From JAHEJA01 sp965657215 (GTDB taxonomy: Bacteria; Pseudomonadota; Alphaproteobacteria; Rhodobacterales; Rhodobacteraceae), in the NCBI GenBank assembly GCA_965657215.1, contig CBFHNR010000016.1, positions 1-60,892 on the forward strand: a DNA stretch of 60,892 nt, given 5' to 3'. Made by a program: the position numbers and the translations under genes. Positions 35,567 to 44,352 of this stretch are shown in pieces (the first letter of the stretch is position 1; each line of letters starts with the position of its first letter). Below the pieces are notes generated by a model, which saw nothing but the letters and a program-made list of their open reading frames with translations, was not told the DNA's origin and did no database searches.

Positions 35567-35746
35567 TTAAACTTTGCCTTCGAAATCCTTGTGGATCATT
35601 TTGCAGTCGCAATAAGAGCATTCGACCCATCCTTGGGTTTCAGGAATTTGCAACCAAACACGAGGATGACCAAGGGCACCTTCGCCCCCGTCACAGGCAA
35701 TGCGATAGGCGTCAACAATTTTCGTTTCAGGCGCTGTCGTAGACAT
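35567..35746 (-). CDS. Zinc-finger protein of the CHCC type (NDUFS6-like), 59 residues
   Basis: A small gene on the minus strand beginning MSTTAPETKIVDAYRIAC and ending MIHKDFEGKV. The zinc ligands are C18, H27 (GHPRVWLQIP), C43 and C46 (VECSYCDCKM), the pattern of the zf-CHCC family related to mitochondrial complex I subunit NDUFS6. It is convergent with the secreted protein and divergent from the ABC ATPase. In alphaproteobacteria this protein is a complex I accessory subunit, a plausible role here. Confidence 0.85.
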   Translation of the reverse strand: MSTTAPETKIVDAYRIACDGGEGALGHPRVWLQIPETQGWVECSYCDCKMIHKDFEGKV

Positions 35747-35821
35747 AGGACCGTTTCCTTTTGCAATGTTCTGCTTTATTCCGCTTTATGAGCGATATGC
35801 CACCAAGGAGCAAGTCTTGCA

Positions 35822-36754
35822 ATGACCGAGAATGCAATAGAAATTCAAGGCCTCACAAAAACATATGGCTCTGATAAGGGGTCGCCTGCTAAATCCGCTT
35901 TAACTGGCATCGACCTAAACATCCCTAGAGGCTCTATTTTCGGCCTGCTTGGTCCCAATGGCGCAGGTAAATCGACGCTGATCAATATTCTTGCAGGTCT
36001 TGTTATCAAAACCGAAGGTTCCGTTCGCATTTGGGGCTTCGATCAAGACGAAAACCCCAGACAGTCGCGGGCCGCCATTGGCGTTATGCCTCAGGAGTTG
36101 AACTTGGACCCCTTCTTTTCGCCCCGCGGTGCGTTAGAAGTCCAAGCTGGCCTATACGGAGTTCCCAAATCTCAACGGCGAAGTGACGAAATTCTTGAGC
36201 TTGTTGGTTTAACGGACAAAGCCCACGCCTATGCTCGCACACTCTCAGGGGGCATGCGCCGTCGACTGTTGCTTGCCAAAGCATTGGTTCACCGCCCAAA
36301 TATTCTTGTCCTTGATGAACCCACAGCGGGTGTTGATATCGAATTGCGTCAAATGCTGTGGCGTAATGTGCGACGCCTGAACGAAGAGCTGGGAATGACA
36401 ATTATCCTCACGACACATTACCTCGAAGAAGCCGAGGAAATGTGCGATGAAATTGCCATCATCAACAAGGGCACACTTGTCACTCAGGACAAAACAAGCA
36501 GCCTTCTCGCCCAAGTCGATGGGAAATCAATGGTTATCCAACCTCAGTCCCCGATCGAGCGCGCCCCACAACATGACCAAATCACCTCAACCCTAAGAAA
36601 AGACGGCGCTCTTGTTCTGACGTATAACATGTCCGAAATCTCCGCCGATGACGTGCTCAGCTTTGTCCGTGACAATGGCATTTCGATCATGGATGTCAGA
36701 ACTGAGCAAGCCGATTTAGAAGAGGTCTTCTTGTCTTTGACAAAAGCCAAGTAA
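35822..36754 (+). CDS. ABC transporter ATP-binding protein (CcmA/YadG-like) without adjacent permease
   Basis: A 310-residue export-type ABC ATPase with Walker A GPNGAGKST (44-52), signature LSGGMRRRL, Walker B ILVLDEP and the switch histidine TTHYLEEAEE. The extra C-terminal 80 residues are typical of the YadG/DrrA group. AAGGAG lies 10 bases before the ATG. These ATPases usually precede an ABC-2 permease gene, but the next gene is the HIT protein on the other strand, so the partner must be elsewhere. Confidence 0.9.
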   Translation: MTENAIEIQGLTKTYGSDKGSPAKSALTGIDLNIPRGSIFGLLGPNGAGKSTLINILAGLVIKTEGSVRIWGFDQDENPRQSRAAIGVMPQELNLDPFFSPRGALEVQAGLYGVPKSQRRSDEILELVGLTDKAHAYARTLSGGMRRRLLLAKALVHRPNILVLDEPTAGVDIELRQMLWRNVRRLNEELGMTIILTTHYLEEAEEMCDEIAIINKGTLVTQDKTSSLLAQVDGKSMVIQPQSPIERAPQHDQITSTLRKDGALVLTYNMSEISADDVLSFVRDNGISIMDVRTEQADLEEVFLSLTKAK

Positions 36755-36797
36755 TTTCATCTTTGCCAAAATACTCTCGCCGAAGGCGTCAGTCATC

Positions 36798-37178
36798 TCA
36801 TGCTTTCGATGCGATCCGACCCAAGACGCGGCCTCCTAGGACATGCACGTGCAAATGTGGGACTTCTTGAACGCCCGCTTCGCCTGCATTGGAGACTGTT
36901 CTAAATCCCATTCCGCCAGCGCTTGGCTGCACACCAGTAATTTTGCACACTTCACCGATGGCGCGTGTAAAATCGACAATTTCCGCGTCGGATGCGTCTT
37001 GGGCAAAATGGTCATAGGTGACATAGGCGCCCTTTGGGATAACCAACACATGCACAGGGGCGCTTGGCTGAATGTCCTCGAACGCCAATGTGTGTTCTGT
37101 TTCCAAAACCGTCTTGTTTGGAATTTCGCCGCGTAGAATTTTCGCAAACACATTTTCAGGATCGTAATGATAGCTCAT
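36798..37178 (-). CDS. HIT family (HINT-like) nucleotide hydrolase
   Basis: A 126-residue purine nucleoside phosphoramidase-type protein. The histidine triad is PHLHVHVLGGR near the C-terminus, preceded by the family stretch VLVIPKGAYVTYDHF. The N-terminus ENVFAKILRGEIPNKTV is characteristic. Its start lies 9 bases after the glycosyltransferase stop, so the two are probably co-transcribed. Confidence 0.92.
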   Translation of the reverse strand: MSYHYDPENVFAKILRGEIPNKTVLETEHTLAFEDIQPSAPVHVLVIPKGAYVTYDHFAQDASDAEIVDFTRAIGEVCKITGVQPSAGGMGFRTVSNAGEAGVQEVPHLHVHVLGGRVLGRIASKA

Positions 37179-37187
37179 AGGGCACCT

Positions 37188-38765
37188 TTAGTCAGAGAAT
37201 AGCCAGTCCTGTTCGACAATAGCCTCGGCATCGCCGGGTTCAAGATCAGCAAATCCAGCAAGTTGTTCGATGTTTTTTATGCGAGGACCATTTTGGACGA
37301 TACGATAGTGATTGTCATATTCACGGTCACGTAATTGATCCGTTTCAAATCGCAGATCATTGCGGACACTCGGCAAGAGACGCACGATCGTCTCAACAGG
37401 CGTATGATCCGCAATAAGTCCGACCCTCTTGGCGTGTCCCATCAGATATTCGTCATCAAAGGCACATTCTATTTCCAAGATCCGTGTCTTTGAACGGTCA
37501 GAACAAAAATCATCCATCAAAGGCAGGTTCGCCGGATCGACGCAAATGACCATGCGTTGCGTGTTATAGTATTCAAACAACATTTTCATCAAAGCGCGTC
37601 GGTGTCGTGCCTTTTTGTTTTGACTGGAGAGAATACCCCCAAGATCAGGAAGATCAGCCGCGTCTTCGTTGAAAATATATTCGAGCACAGGGAAGTCAAA
37701 ATGCGGGCGCAATTGATCAAGGAACCGCTTGGCAACGTGCCACTTTTTGCAAACAACGATTAAGAGTTCGCGCTCACGACCAATCGAGCTCTCATTTTCC
37801 CAAAACCTTGGCGTAAACCGACGGCCAATTCGACCTTTTTGCGTTAGAAATTTGTACAGACTTCGACCTTCGTTAGAGATCGCGAAATCCTGCCGTCCAC
37901 TTGCATAGAGCCGACCCAGCCTCTCTTTTAGAACAGAAGCGCCTGGGCTAATTTTGCGGGCAAAAAGATGTTCTTGTGCGAGCAGCAAATCATAGTGGTC
38001 GTTATAAAACGTCGCCGGCATGCCATAGTCAGAAAACATTAAAAACGTCAGTGTGCGAGAGCGAATTTCCGTTCCAGGGATCAGATGGCGCACCATTGTC
38101 TGAAAAAATGTTTCATCTGGAATCCAAGTTGTTCTGAAAAACCGTATCACGTCTTTGCGTTTGGAAATGAAATCAAAGATGGCTTCAACCGTTCGACGAC
38201 GTAGACACCACCACTGCGATCCAATTTGGATTTGTAGGTCTTCCGGAATGTTCCGTGTTATTTTGAATTTCCGTTGCAATTCAAAAGATTTATAAAACCA
38301 CCATTTCTGGGTCCGTTCGTTGAACAGATGTCGATAGATCAGGCGCTCTTCTTTGAAGCCTGTTTTGATCCAATCGCTTTCAAAGAAGTCAAAACTTTCT
38401 ACATAATCGACATCGTCTCGATCCAAGACGTCGTATGCATATTCAGCAGACTTGATCGCCATACAATCACCAGACACCATGTAGAAATGTGTCGCCTTGG
38501 GAAAGCTATGTAATGCGGCTTCAACGGCATGGAGCGTGGCCTGCACGAGAGACCATTCCCCCCAGCCACATTTTATCCGCTTTTTCGCGAACGTGACATT
38601 TGGGTTGTCTTTCACACCCTCAACAATTTCTTGGTAAGCTTCCTGTGGGGCACGCGCATCGAAATGAATAGCGATGTAATCGCCAACGGCTGTTAGCTGA
38701 TTTGCTTGCTGAATTATTGCTTTTGGATCTTTGTGACACAAAAGAATAAATGCGATTTTTGCCAT
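37188..38765 (-). CDS. Core-2/I-branching type glycosyltransferase (GT14) with C-terminal DUF5928-like domain
   Basis: A 525-residue enzyme. Residues 1-280 match the beta-1,6-N-acetylglucosaminyltransferase fold: AFILLCHKDPKAI, KCGWGEWSLVQATLHAV, FYMVSGDCMAIKS, QIGSQWWCLRRRTVEAI and IPDETFFQTM. The C-terminal half (about 300-525) resembles the DUF5928 extension seen in Rhodobacterales. There is no signal peptide, so it is cytoplasmic. The divergent sulfotransferase suggests that both build a sulfated surface glycan. Donor and acceptor are unknown. Confidence 0.82.
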   Translation of the reverse strand: MAKIAFILLCHKDPKAIIQQANQLTAVGDYIAIHFDARAPQEAYQEIVEGVKDNPNVTFAKKRIKCGWGEWSLVQATLHAVEAALHSFPKATHFYMVSGDCMAIKSAEYAYDVLDRDDVDYVESFDFFESDWIKTGFKEERLIYRHLFNERTQKWWFYKSFELQRKFKITRNIPEDLQIQIGSQWWCLRRRTVEAIFDFISKRKDVIRFFRTTWIPDETFFQTMVRHLIPGTEIRSRTLTFLMFSDYGMPATFYNDHYDLLLAQEHLFARKISPGASVLKERLGRLYASGRQDFAISNEGRSLYKFLTQKGRIGRRFTPRFWENESSIGRERELLIVVCKKWHVAKRFLDQLRPHFDFPVLEYIFNEDAADLPDLGGILSSQNKKARHRRALMKMLFEYYNTQRMVICVDPANLPLMDDFCSDRSKTRILEIECAFDDEYLMGHAKRVGLIADHTPVETIVRLLPSVRNDLRFETDQLRDREYDNHYRIVQNGPRIKNIEQLAGFADLEPGDAEAIVEQDWLFSD

Positions 38766-38911
38766 TCAAGTCGTCCTGGTTTGTGAAAAGGCGTTATTTT
38801 TGCACCTTTTTGCGCCAATTTCACCTTAGTTGTCACTATATTCCCTTTTTGGGCTCAACTTTCCATAGTAGAGACGTAAAAAAGTAGAGATACAAACAAG
38901 AAGGTAACAGT

Positions 38912-39730
38912 ATGGGTTTTCCAGGTACTTGGATGACAGAGTCCGAAAGCGTTGTGTACCGCGTCGTTCCAAAATGCGCCTGCTCAACGATTGGACAGAT
39001 TATGTTTTACTCCGATCATGGAGAATTCTTTGATGGAGACATCCACGATTCCAAGGATCGTCTTCACAAATGGGCACAAGATTACAGCCAGCCCAAGATC
39101 AAAGAAAACGTAACACAAAACAAATCCTACGCCTTTACCTGTGTACGCAACCCATACACGCGTGTTTTGTCGTCCTTCTTTGACAAAATTTGCGGAATTC
39201 AGCGGAATAACCGTCGCTATCGCGGAAACTTGGTTCCGCTCCTCATCCAAAAATACGGCATCGAAGTTGGCGGAGATGATGGGAAACAAGAGTTCGACCA
39301 AATCAAATCCTTCCGTCGTTTTCTGTTGTTTGCCCGTGATACCATCAAATATCGCAAACCGATGGACCCAGATATTCACTGGTCCGCTATGTCTGGGCAT
39401 GTCTCAACATTCATTGTGAATGGCGGCCGCTATAACAAGATTTTTTGGACGGAACAGTTCAACGATGGCATGCAGCAAGTGCTAGACAACATCGACACCA
39501 ACCACACAGTCGATCTCGCCACGATCCCACGGTTTAACGAAAGCGAAGGTCACGGACCCAAGCGCGCGCATCCTGTCGAAGATTACTTTGACGATCTCTC
39601 CATGCATTTGGTGCGTGAAATCTACAAAAAGGATTTTGATCTGTTCAAATATGATTTTGACGATCCATCCAACAAAATGCCAATTGGCGAAATTGACTTG
39701 GATGAGGTCCACGCAAAACTTGGTGATTAA
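38912..39730 (+). CDS. Sulfotransferase family 2 (carbohydrate sulfotransferase-like)
   Basis: A 272-residue PAPS-dependent enzyme. The 5'-phosphosulfate loop is VPKCACSTIGQIM (about 18-30), and the 3'-phosphate site is CVRNPYTRVLSSFFDKI (about 77-93), as in Golgi carbohydrate sulfotransferases. There is no signal peptide. It is divergent from the GT14 glycosyltransferase (146 bp between starts), is followed by a strong terminator, and probably sulfates the same glycan. Confidence 0.85.
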   Translation: MGFPGTWMTESESVVYRVVPKCACSTIGQIMFYSDHGEFFDGDIHDSKDRLHKWAQDYSQPKIKENVTQNKSYAFTCVRNPYTRVLSSFFDKICGIQRNNRRYRGNLVPLLIQKYGIEVGGDDGKQEFDQIKSFRRFLLFARDTIKYRKPMDPDIHWSAMSGHVSTFIVNGGRYNKIFWTEQFNDGMQQVLDNIDTNHTVDLATIPRFNESEGHGPKRAHPVEDYFDDLSMHLVREIYKKDFDLFKYDFDDPSNKMPIGEIDLDEVHAKLGD

Positions 39731-39756
39731 AAAAGGGCGCTTAAAGCGCCCTTTTT
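39730..39756. terminator. Bidirectional intrinsic terminator
   Basis: The stem AAAAGGGCGC/GCGCCCTTTT with a TTAAA loop is flanked by A and T runs. It serves the plus-strand sulfotransferase gene. The minus-strand kinase gene ends inside its right arm. Confidence 0.88.
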
Positions 39757-40744
39757 ATGCCAATGACGCGGCTTTGAACAATGTCATGACATCTTGTTCT
39801 GGACGCGCGCCCATGTGAGAGATCACTTCACCTGCCGCGATACATCCCATTTTGGCGCTGGTTTCGATATCACGACCCGAGGCAATTCCATATAGAAAAC
39901 CCGCCGCAAATTGATCCCCTGCACCTGTTGCGTCTACTGGAACGACGGCGTCCACTGGGACGTCAATACGGCTGCCTTCTGACACGACGCTCACACCATC
40001 TGACGATCTAGTGCAGACGACTAGTGGACAGATCGCTGCAGTTTTCGACAAAGCCTCATCTAGGTCATCAGTTTCGAACAAAGATTTAATTTCATCTTCA
40101 TTGCCAATGACATAATCCAGTTCATTCTCAATCAGAGCCAAGAAATCGGACCGGTGACGTTCAACACAAAAGGGATCAGAAATCGCAATACCCGCTTTTC
40201 CACCCGCGGCACGACAGGACCGTGATAAACGCACAAAGGCCTCTTTGCCCTTGTCCTTGTCGAACAAATAGCCCTCTAGAAATACGAATTCCGCGTTACG
40301 CGCGACCTCGTCCGATACATCGTCAGGACCGAGTTCCGCAGAAATACCCAGATAAGTGTTCATGGACCGCTCGCCATCTGGCGACACAAAAATCATCGAG
40401 CGCGATGTCGGTAATTCACCGCCAACAACAGGCGGGTTCAAGAACTCTGTCCCACCAGCTTTCATTGTATCCGCATAAAAATGCCCCAAGGCATCGTCAT
40501 TCACACGCCCAACAAATCCAGTGCGTAAACCAAGCGCCCCAATCCCAGCAACCGTATTTGCAACAGATCCCCCTGCAGCTTGGGTTCGATCCCCCATTGA
40601 TCCATAGAGTAGTTCTGCGCGGTCCTTTTCAATCAGCTGCATAATGCCTTTTTGAATGCCCATATGATCTAGAAAAGTATCATCGCTTTGGGTTAGGACA
40701 TCTACAATCGCATTGCCTATGCCAACGACTTGGTAAGTTTTCAT
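39755..40744 (-). CDS. PfkB family sugar/adenosine kinase
   Basis: A 329-residue ribokinase-fold enzyme. The N-terminal motif GIGNAIVDVLTQ, GGSVANTVAGIGALG (about 58-72) and the C-terminal signature VDATGAGDQFAAGF with the catalytic aspartate fit the adenosine-kinase-like subgroup common in alphaproteobacteria. The exact substrate (adenosine, ribose or another nucleoside) is inferred. It starts inside the nth stop (ATGA overlap). Confidence 0.85.
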   Translation of the reverse strand: MKTYQVVGIGNAIVDVLTQSDDTFLDHMGIQKGIMQLIEKDRAELLYGSMGDRTQAAGGSVANTVAGIGALGLRTGFVGRVNDDALGHFYADTMKAGGTEFLNPPVVGGELPTSRSMIFVSPDGERSMNTYLGISAELGPDDVSDEVARNAEFVFLEGYLFDKDKGKEAFVRLSRSCRAAGGKAGIAISDPFCVERHRSDFLALIENELDYVIGNEDEIKSLFETDDLDEALSKTAAICPLVVCTRSSDGVSVVSEGSRIDVPVDAVVPVDATGAGDQFAAGFLYGIASGRDIETSAKMGCIAAGEVISHMGARPEQDVMTLFKAASLA

Positions 40745-41385
40745 AAGTTCTTTTCCTCATATGCACATAAATCACGGATCAAACATGTTCCGCATTGGGG
40801 TTTGCGCGCCTTGCAGTGATAGCGCCCATGTAGAATAAGCCAATGATGCGCATGAAGCTGAAAATCAGCTGGAACATGATCTTCGACAGCACGCTCAACA
40901 GCATCCACATCTTTTCCGGGCGCAATACCAGAGCGGTTTCCCACCCGAAAGATATGCGTATCAACAGCCTGTGCGGATTGTTTCCACCACATGTTCAACA
41001 CAACATTCGCCGTCTTTCGCCCAACACCAGGCAGGGATTGCAACGCCGCGCGTGAATTGGGGACAATGCCATCATAGTCCTCGACCAAAATTTTACTCAG
41101 CTTGATGACGTTCTTGGCTTTGTTCCGATAGAGCCCGATGGTTTTGATGTGGTCTATCAATCCCTCTTCACCCAAATCGAGCATTTTTTGCGGCGTATCT
41201 GCGACCTTGAATAACTCTTTTGTCGCTTTGTTTACGCCTGCATCGGTCGCCTGGGCGCTTAAGGCGACAGCCACAACGAGGGTGTACACATTCACATGAT
41301 CCAGCTCGCCTTTGGGCTCCGCTTCGGCGGCCTGAAACCGCGAAAAAATTTCACGAAGTGTATGATAATCAAGTTGCTTAGCCAT
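40741..41385 (-). CDS. nth: Endonuclease III
   Basis: A DNA glycosylase/AP lyase for oxidised pyrimidines. The 214 residues show the helix-hairpin-helix LPGVGRKTANVVL with catalytic K124, aspartate D142 (QAVDTHIFR), and the 4Fe-4S cysteines C191, C198, C201 and C207 in the exact C-x6-C-x2-C-x5-C spacing. It is translationally coupled to the downstream kinase. Confidence 0.97.
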   Translation of the reverse strand: MAKQLDYHTLREIFSRFQAAEAEPKGELDHVNVYTLVVAVALSAQATDAGVNKATKELFKVADTPQKMLDLGEEGLIDHIKTIGLYRNKAKNVIKLSKILVEDYDGIVPNSRAALQSLPGVGRKTANVVLNMWWKQSAQAVDTHIFRVGNRSGIAPGKDVDAVERAVEDHVPADFQLHAHHWLILHGRYHCKARKPQCGTCLIRDLCAYEEKNL

Positions 41386-41542
41386 ACGTCCCTATGCCCT
41401 TTTTCGCACCAGTGTGCAACAAAGTTAGCATGCCTCACTCAACAGGCAAACAAGCAGCATTCTGCCAATAACATTTCTGTGAGAGTACACCCACTAAAAA
41501 CGCGTTATAGTAGTGTAAGTTAATCAAATTAGAGGGTCTTTC

Positions 41543-42220
41543 ATGAAAAAGGCAACTAGAGCGCTTTCCTTGGGAATCATTTGCACTGTGGCACTTGGTG
41601 CCTGTACGTCGCCATCGCGATTTGATGCAGGGTCTGGAATGAATGACAACCAAAAAGCAAAGAATGGTGCCATCATTGGCGCAACAGTCGGCGCTTTGGG
41701 TGGGTTTTTGACAGGTGATACAGCAAAAGAACGCCGTCAAAATGCTGTTAAAGGTGCGGTCATTTTCGGCGGGACTGGCGCCTTGGTCGGCAATGAATTG
41801 GATAAACAAGAGGCTGCACTCAGATCAAGCATGGGGAACGACAATGTTCTCATCCAAAATACTGGGGACCGTTTAATCGTCACACTGCCCCAAGATATTT
41901 TGTTTGCAACAGATAGCGCCACATTGCGTCCTGATTTGACATCAGATTTGAACGCACTTGCGGCGAACCTACAATCTTATCCAAACACAAACGTTCAAAT
42001 TATCGGTCACACCGATAATGTTGGTGATGCAGGGTATAATCAACGCCTTTCCGTGGCACGCGCAGAGTCCGTGTCCCGTATCTTGATGAATAACGGCGTG
42101 GCAGGATCGCGCTTGATCGCAATCGGGCGTGGTGAAGATCAGCCTGTTTCGTCAAATTTGACGCCTGAAGGACGCGAAAGAAACCGTCGGGTCGAAATTG
42201 TGATCCTTCCGAACGCATAA
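41543..42220 (+). CDS. OmpA family lipoprotein
   Basis: A 225-residue outer-membrane lipoprotein with lipobox VALGAC (C21). A glycine-zipper segment follows (NGAIIGATVGALGGFLTG, then GAVIFGGTGALVGNEL). The C-terminal OmpA peptidoglycan-binding domain contains IIGHTDNVGDAGYNQRLSVA and NRRVEIVI. It probably ties the outer membrane to peptidoglycan, like YiaD. A terminator follows directly. Confidence 0.92.
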   Translation: MKKATRALSLGIICTVALGACTSPSRFDAGSGMNDNQKAKNGAIIGATVGALGGFLTGDTAKERRQNAVKGAVIFGGTGALVGNELDKQEAALRSSMGNDNVLIQNTGDRLIVTLPQDILFATDSATLRPDLTSDLNALAANLQSYPNTNVQIIGHTDNVGDAGYNQRLSVARAESVSRILMNNGVAGSRLIAIGRGEDQPVSSNLTPEGRERNRRVEIVILPNA

Positions 42221-42223
42221 CTG

Positions 42224-42250
42224 AAAATGCCCCGAAAATCGGGGCATTTC
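42224..42250. terminator. Intrinsic terminator after the OmpA lipoprotein gene
   Basis: The perfect stem GAAATGCCCCGA/TCGGGGCATTTC (one extra A in the left arm) lies a few bases after the stop codon. The T run is short (TTTC). Confidence 0.75.
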
Positions 42251-42287
42251 GCCTTTGGCGCATGAGTATTTTTACAAAGATGAAGAG

Positions 42288-42743
42288 CTAGCGCGCAAAA
42301 ATTGCATTTAATATGCGTGTTAGCTCATGTGCATCCTGTTCTGTAAAGGCATCAGGGAAATCGCTATCGATATCAAACACGGCGATCAGGTCGCCTTTTG
42401 CATTAAACACAGGCAAAACCAGTTCTGATTTTGTCGAGCTCGCGCAGGCAATGTGATCTGGAAAGGCATCAACATCTGCGACCCTTTGAACCGTTTGTGT
42501 TCGCGCCGCAGCGCCACAAACACCCCGAGAAAATGGAATAACAAGACATCCATGACCGCCTTGATACGGGCCTATTTTCATTAGTTCAGGTTCTGTCACG
42601 CGATAGAACCCTGTCCAGTGAAAGCGCTCGTCGCTATGGTGGACTTCGCATGCGACCGTTGCCATCAAAGCGATCACATCTGTTTCGCCTTCTGTTAAAC
42701 TGGCAAGGACCTGTTCCAAGTCTGAATAGTTTACCGTTTTCAA
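42288..42743 (-). CDS. msrC: Free methionine-(R)-sulfoxide reductase (GAF domain)
   Basis: A 151-residue GAF-fold enzyme that repairs free methionine sulfoxide. Counting from a TTG start at 42743, the three redox cysteines are C66, C76 and C100 (in GCLVI, GVCG and IACAS), with the same 10- and 24-residue spacings as the E. coli enzyme. The TTG has AAAGGGA at a good distance and begins one base after the thiolase stop. The upstream ATG at 42836 would overlap thiolase by about 90 bp. The two genes are probably one transcript. Confidence 0.85.
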   Translation of the reverse strand: MKTVNYSDLEQVLASLTEGETDVIALMATVACEVHHSDERFHWTGFYRVTEPELMKIGPYQGGHGCLVIPFSRGVCGAAARTQTVQRVADVDAFPDHIACASSTKSELVLPVFNAKGDLIAVFDIDSDFPDAFTEQDAHELTRILNAIFAR

Positions 42744-42744
42744 A

Positions 42745-43917
42745 TCAATCCCTTTCAAGCGCGATGGCGGTGCCTTCGCCGCCGCCAATACAAATCGCCG
42801 CGATCCCACGTTTTGCATCCAGACGTTCCATAGCATTCAGCAGCGTAACGATTATCCGAGCTCCAGATGCCCCTATCGGGTGACCCAACGCACAGGCACC
42901 ACCATGGATGTTCATTTTGTCGCGCGGGATTGCTAGCTCTTGCATAAAGGCCATGGGAACGACTGCGAAAGCTTCGTTCACCTCCCATAGATCCACATCA
43001 GACACGGTCCATCCCAACCTCTGCAATAGCTTTTGCGTCGCGGGAATGGGAGCCGTTGAAAACCAACCTGGTTCTTGGGCATGGCTCGCATGGCCCATTA
43101 TTTTCGCTCGCACCGTTAGACCGTTCTCGTCCGCATACGAGTGCGTTGACAAAATCAGAGCTGCCGCACCGTCCGATATAGAAGAGGCATTTGCCGCGGT
43201 GACGGTCCCATCCTTGCGAAAAGCAGGTTTGAGATGAGGGATTTTGTCAGGCCGCGCTTTGCGTGGTTGTTCATCCTCTGAAACGATCATGTGACCTGAT
43301 TTTGTATCATAATCGACCGGAGCGATTTCATTGGCGAATGCTCCCAGTTGCTGAGCCTCCAGGGCATTTGACAGGGATTTCAACGCATAGTCATCTTGAG
43401 CGGCTCTCGTGAATTGGTATTTGTCGGCACAGTCTTCGGCGAACGTCCCCATAAGACGGCCTTTGTCATAGGCGTCTTCTAATCCATCCAAAAACATGTG
43501 ATCCACGGTTTGACCATGTCCGATGCGCGCACCCGAACGCATGTTGGGCAGCAGATAAGGCGCATTTGTCATGCTTTCCATGCCACCAACAGCCACGACA
43601 TTTGCCTGTCCTAGCGCCAATTGGTCATAGCCGATCATGGTGGATTTCATGCCTGATCCACACATTTTGTTCAGCGTTGTCGCAGGGACGTCTTGCCCTA
43701 GGCCAGCCGCAAAGCCAGCTTGGCGAGCGGGCGCTTGGCCTTGGCCGGCGGAGAGGACATTTCCCATGAGGAGTTCATCCACACTACTCGTTTTTGCATC
43801 CTCAAGCGCAGCCTTGAGGGCAACTCCCCCAAGCTGGGCCGCGGTCAGGGTCGAAAATTCGCCTTGAAAGCTTGCCATCGGCGTTCTCTTTGCGCCACAA
43901 ATTACCACTTGGGACAT
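42745..43917 (-). CDS. Acetyl-CoA C-acetyltransferase (thiolase)
   Basis: A 390-residue thiolase II-type enzyme, probably joining two acetyl-CoA into acetoacetyl-CoA. The nucleophile is C86 (NKMCGSGMKS). The C-terminal GGACALGHPIGASGAR and CIGGGEGTA supply the catalytic histidine and second cysteine. The frame opens at 44001, but the ATG at 43917 has AGGAGA upstream and gives the family start MSQVVICGAKRTP. No PHB genes are adjacent, so synthetic versus degradative use is open. Confidence 0.93.
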   Translation of the reverse strand: MSQVVICGAKRTPMASFQGEFSTLTAAQLGGVALKAALEDAKTSSVDELLMGNVLSAGQGQAPARQAGFAAGLGQDVPATTLNKMCGSGMKSTMIGYDQLALGQANVVAVGGMESMTNAPYLLPNMRSGARIGHGQTVDHMFLDGLEDAYDKGRLMGTFAEDCADKYQFTRAAQDDYALKSLSNALEAQQLGAFANEIAPVDYDTKSGHMIVSEDEQPRKARPDKIPHLKPAFRKDGTVTAANASSISDGAAALILSTHSYADENGLTVRAKIMGHASHAQEPGWFSTAPIPATQKLLQRLGWTVSDVDLWEVNEAFAVVPMAFMQELAIPRDKMNIHGGACALGHPIGASGARIIVTLLNAMERLDAKRGIAAICIGGGEGTAIALERD

Positions 43918-44010
43918 GACGATCTCCTGTTGTTTCCACGTCGTTACACAAAAGTAAGGATTACCGTCTAGCATGACATCACGTCGCTTTTGCCAACGCA
44001 AGGTTCATTC

Positions 44011-44352
44011 ATGGAAATTCAAAAAACCAATCACCCAACTTGTACTGTTCTTACAGTCTGCACAGATCGCATCGATGCGGCGGCGGCTGTTCATTTCAAA
44101 GATGCTGTTAACGCCGCGTTGTCCGAGAGCGGGGATAAAATCGTCTTGGATCTCGGCCCAGTTCACTTCGTTGATTCAAGCGGATTGGGGGCAATCGTCA
44201 GCATTTACAAAGGACACCTTGGCCATAAGGAAATCCAATTGTGCAGCCTACAGCCGATGGTCGATAAGGTCTTCAAACTGACACGCATGGACCAAGTTTT
44301 CTTTATTTTTCTTGATGTGCCCTCAGCCATTCATGACTCACAGACTGCATAA
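44011..44352 (+). CDS. STAS domain anti-sigma factor antagonist
   Basis: A 113-residue SpoIIAA/RsbV-like switch protein. The phosphorylation motif FVDSSGLGAI carries the expected serine (S57 by comparison with SpoIIAA). The ATG at 44011 has AAGG upstream and gives the family length. Its 3' end overlaps the kinase-like gene by 20 bp, forming a partner-switching pair. Confidence 0.9.
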   Translation: MEIQKTNHPTCTVLTVCTDRIDAAAAVHFKDAVNAALSESGDKIVLDLGPVHFVDSSGLGAIVSIYKGHLGHKEIQLCSLQPMVDKVFKLTRMDQVFFIFLDVPSAIHDSQTA

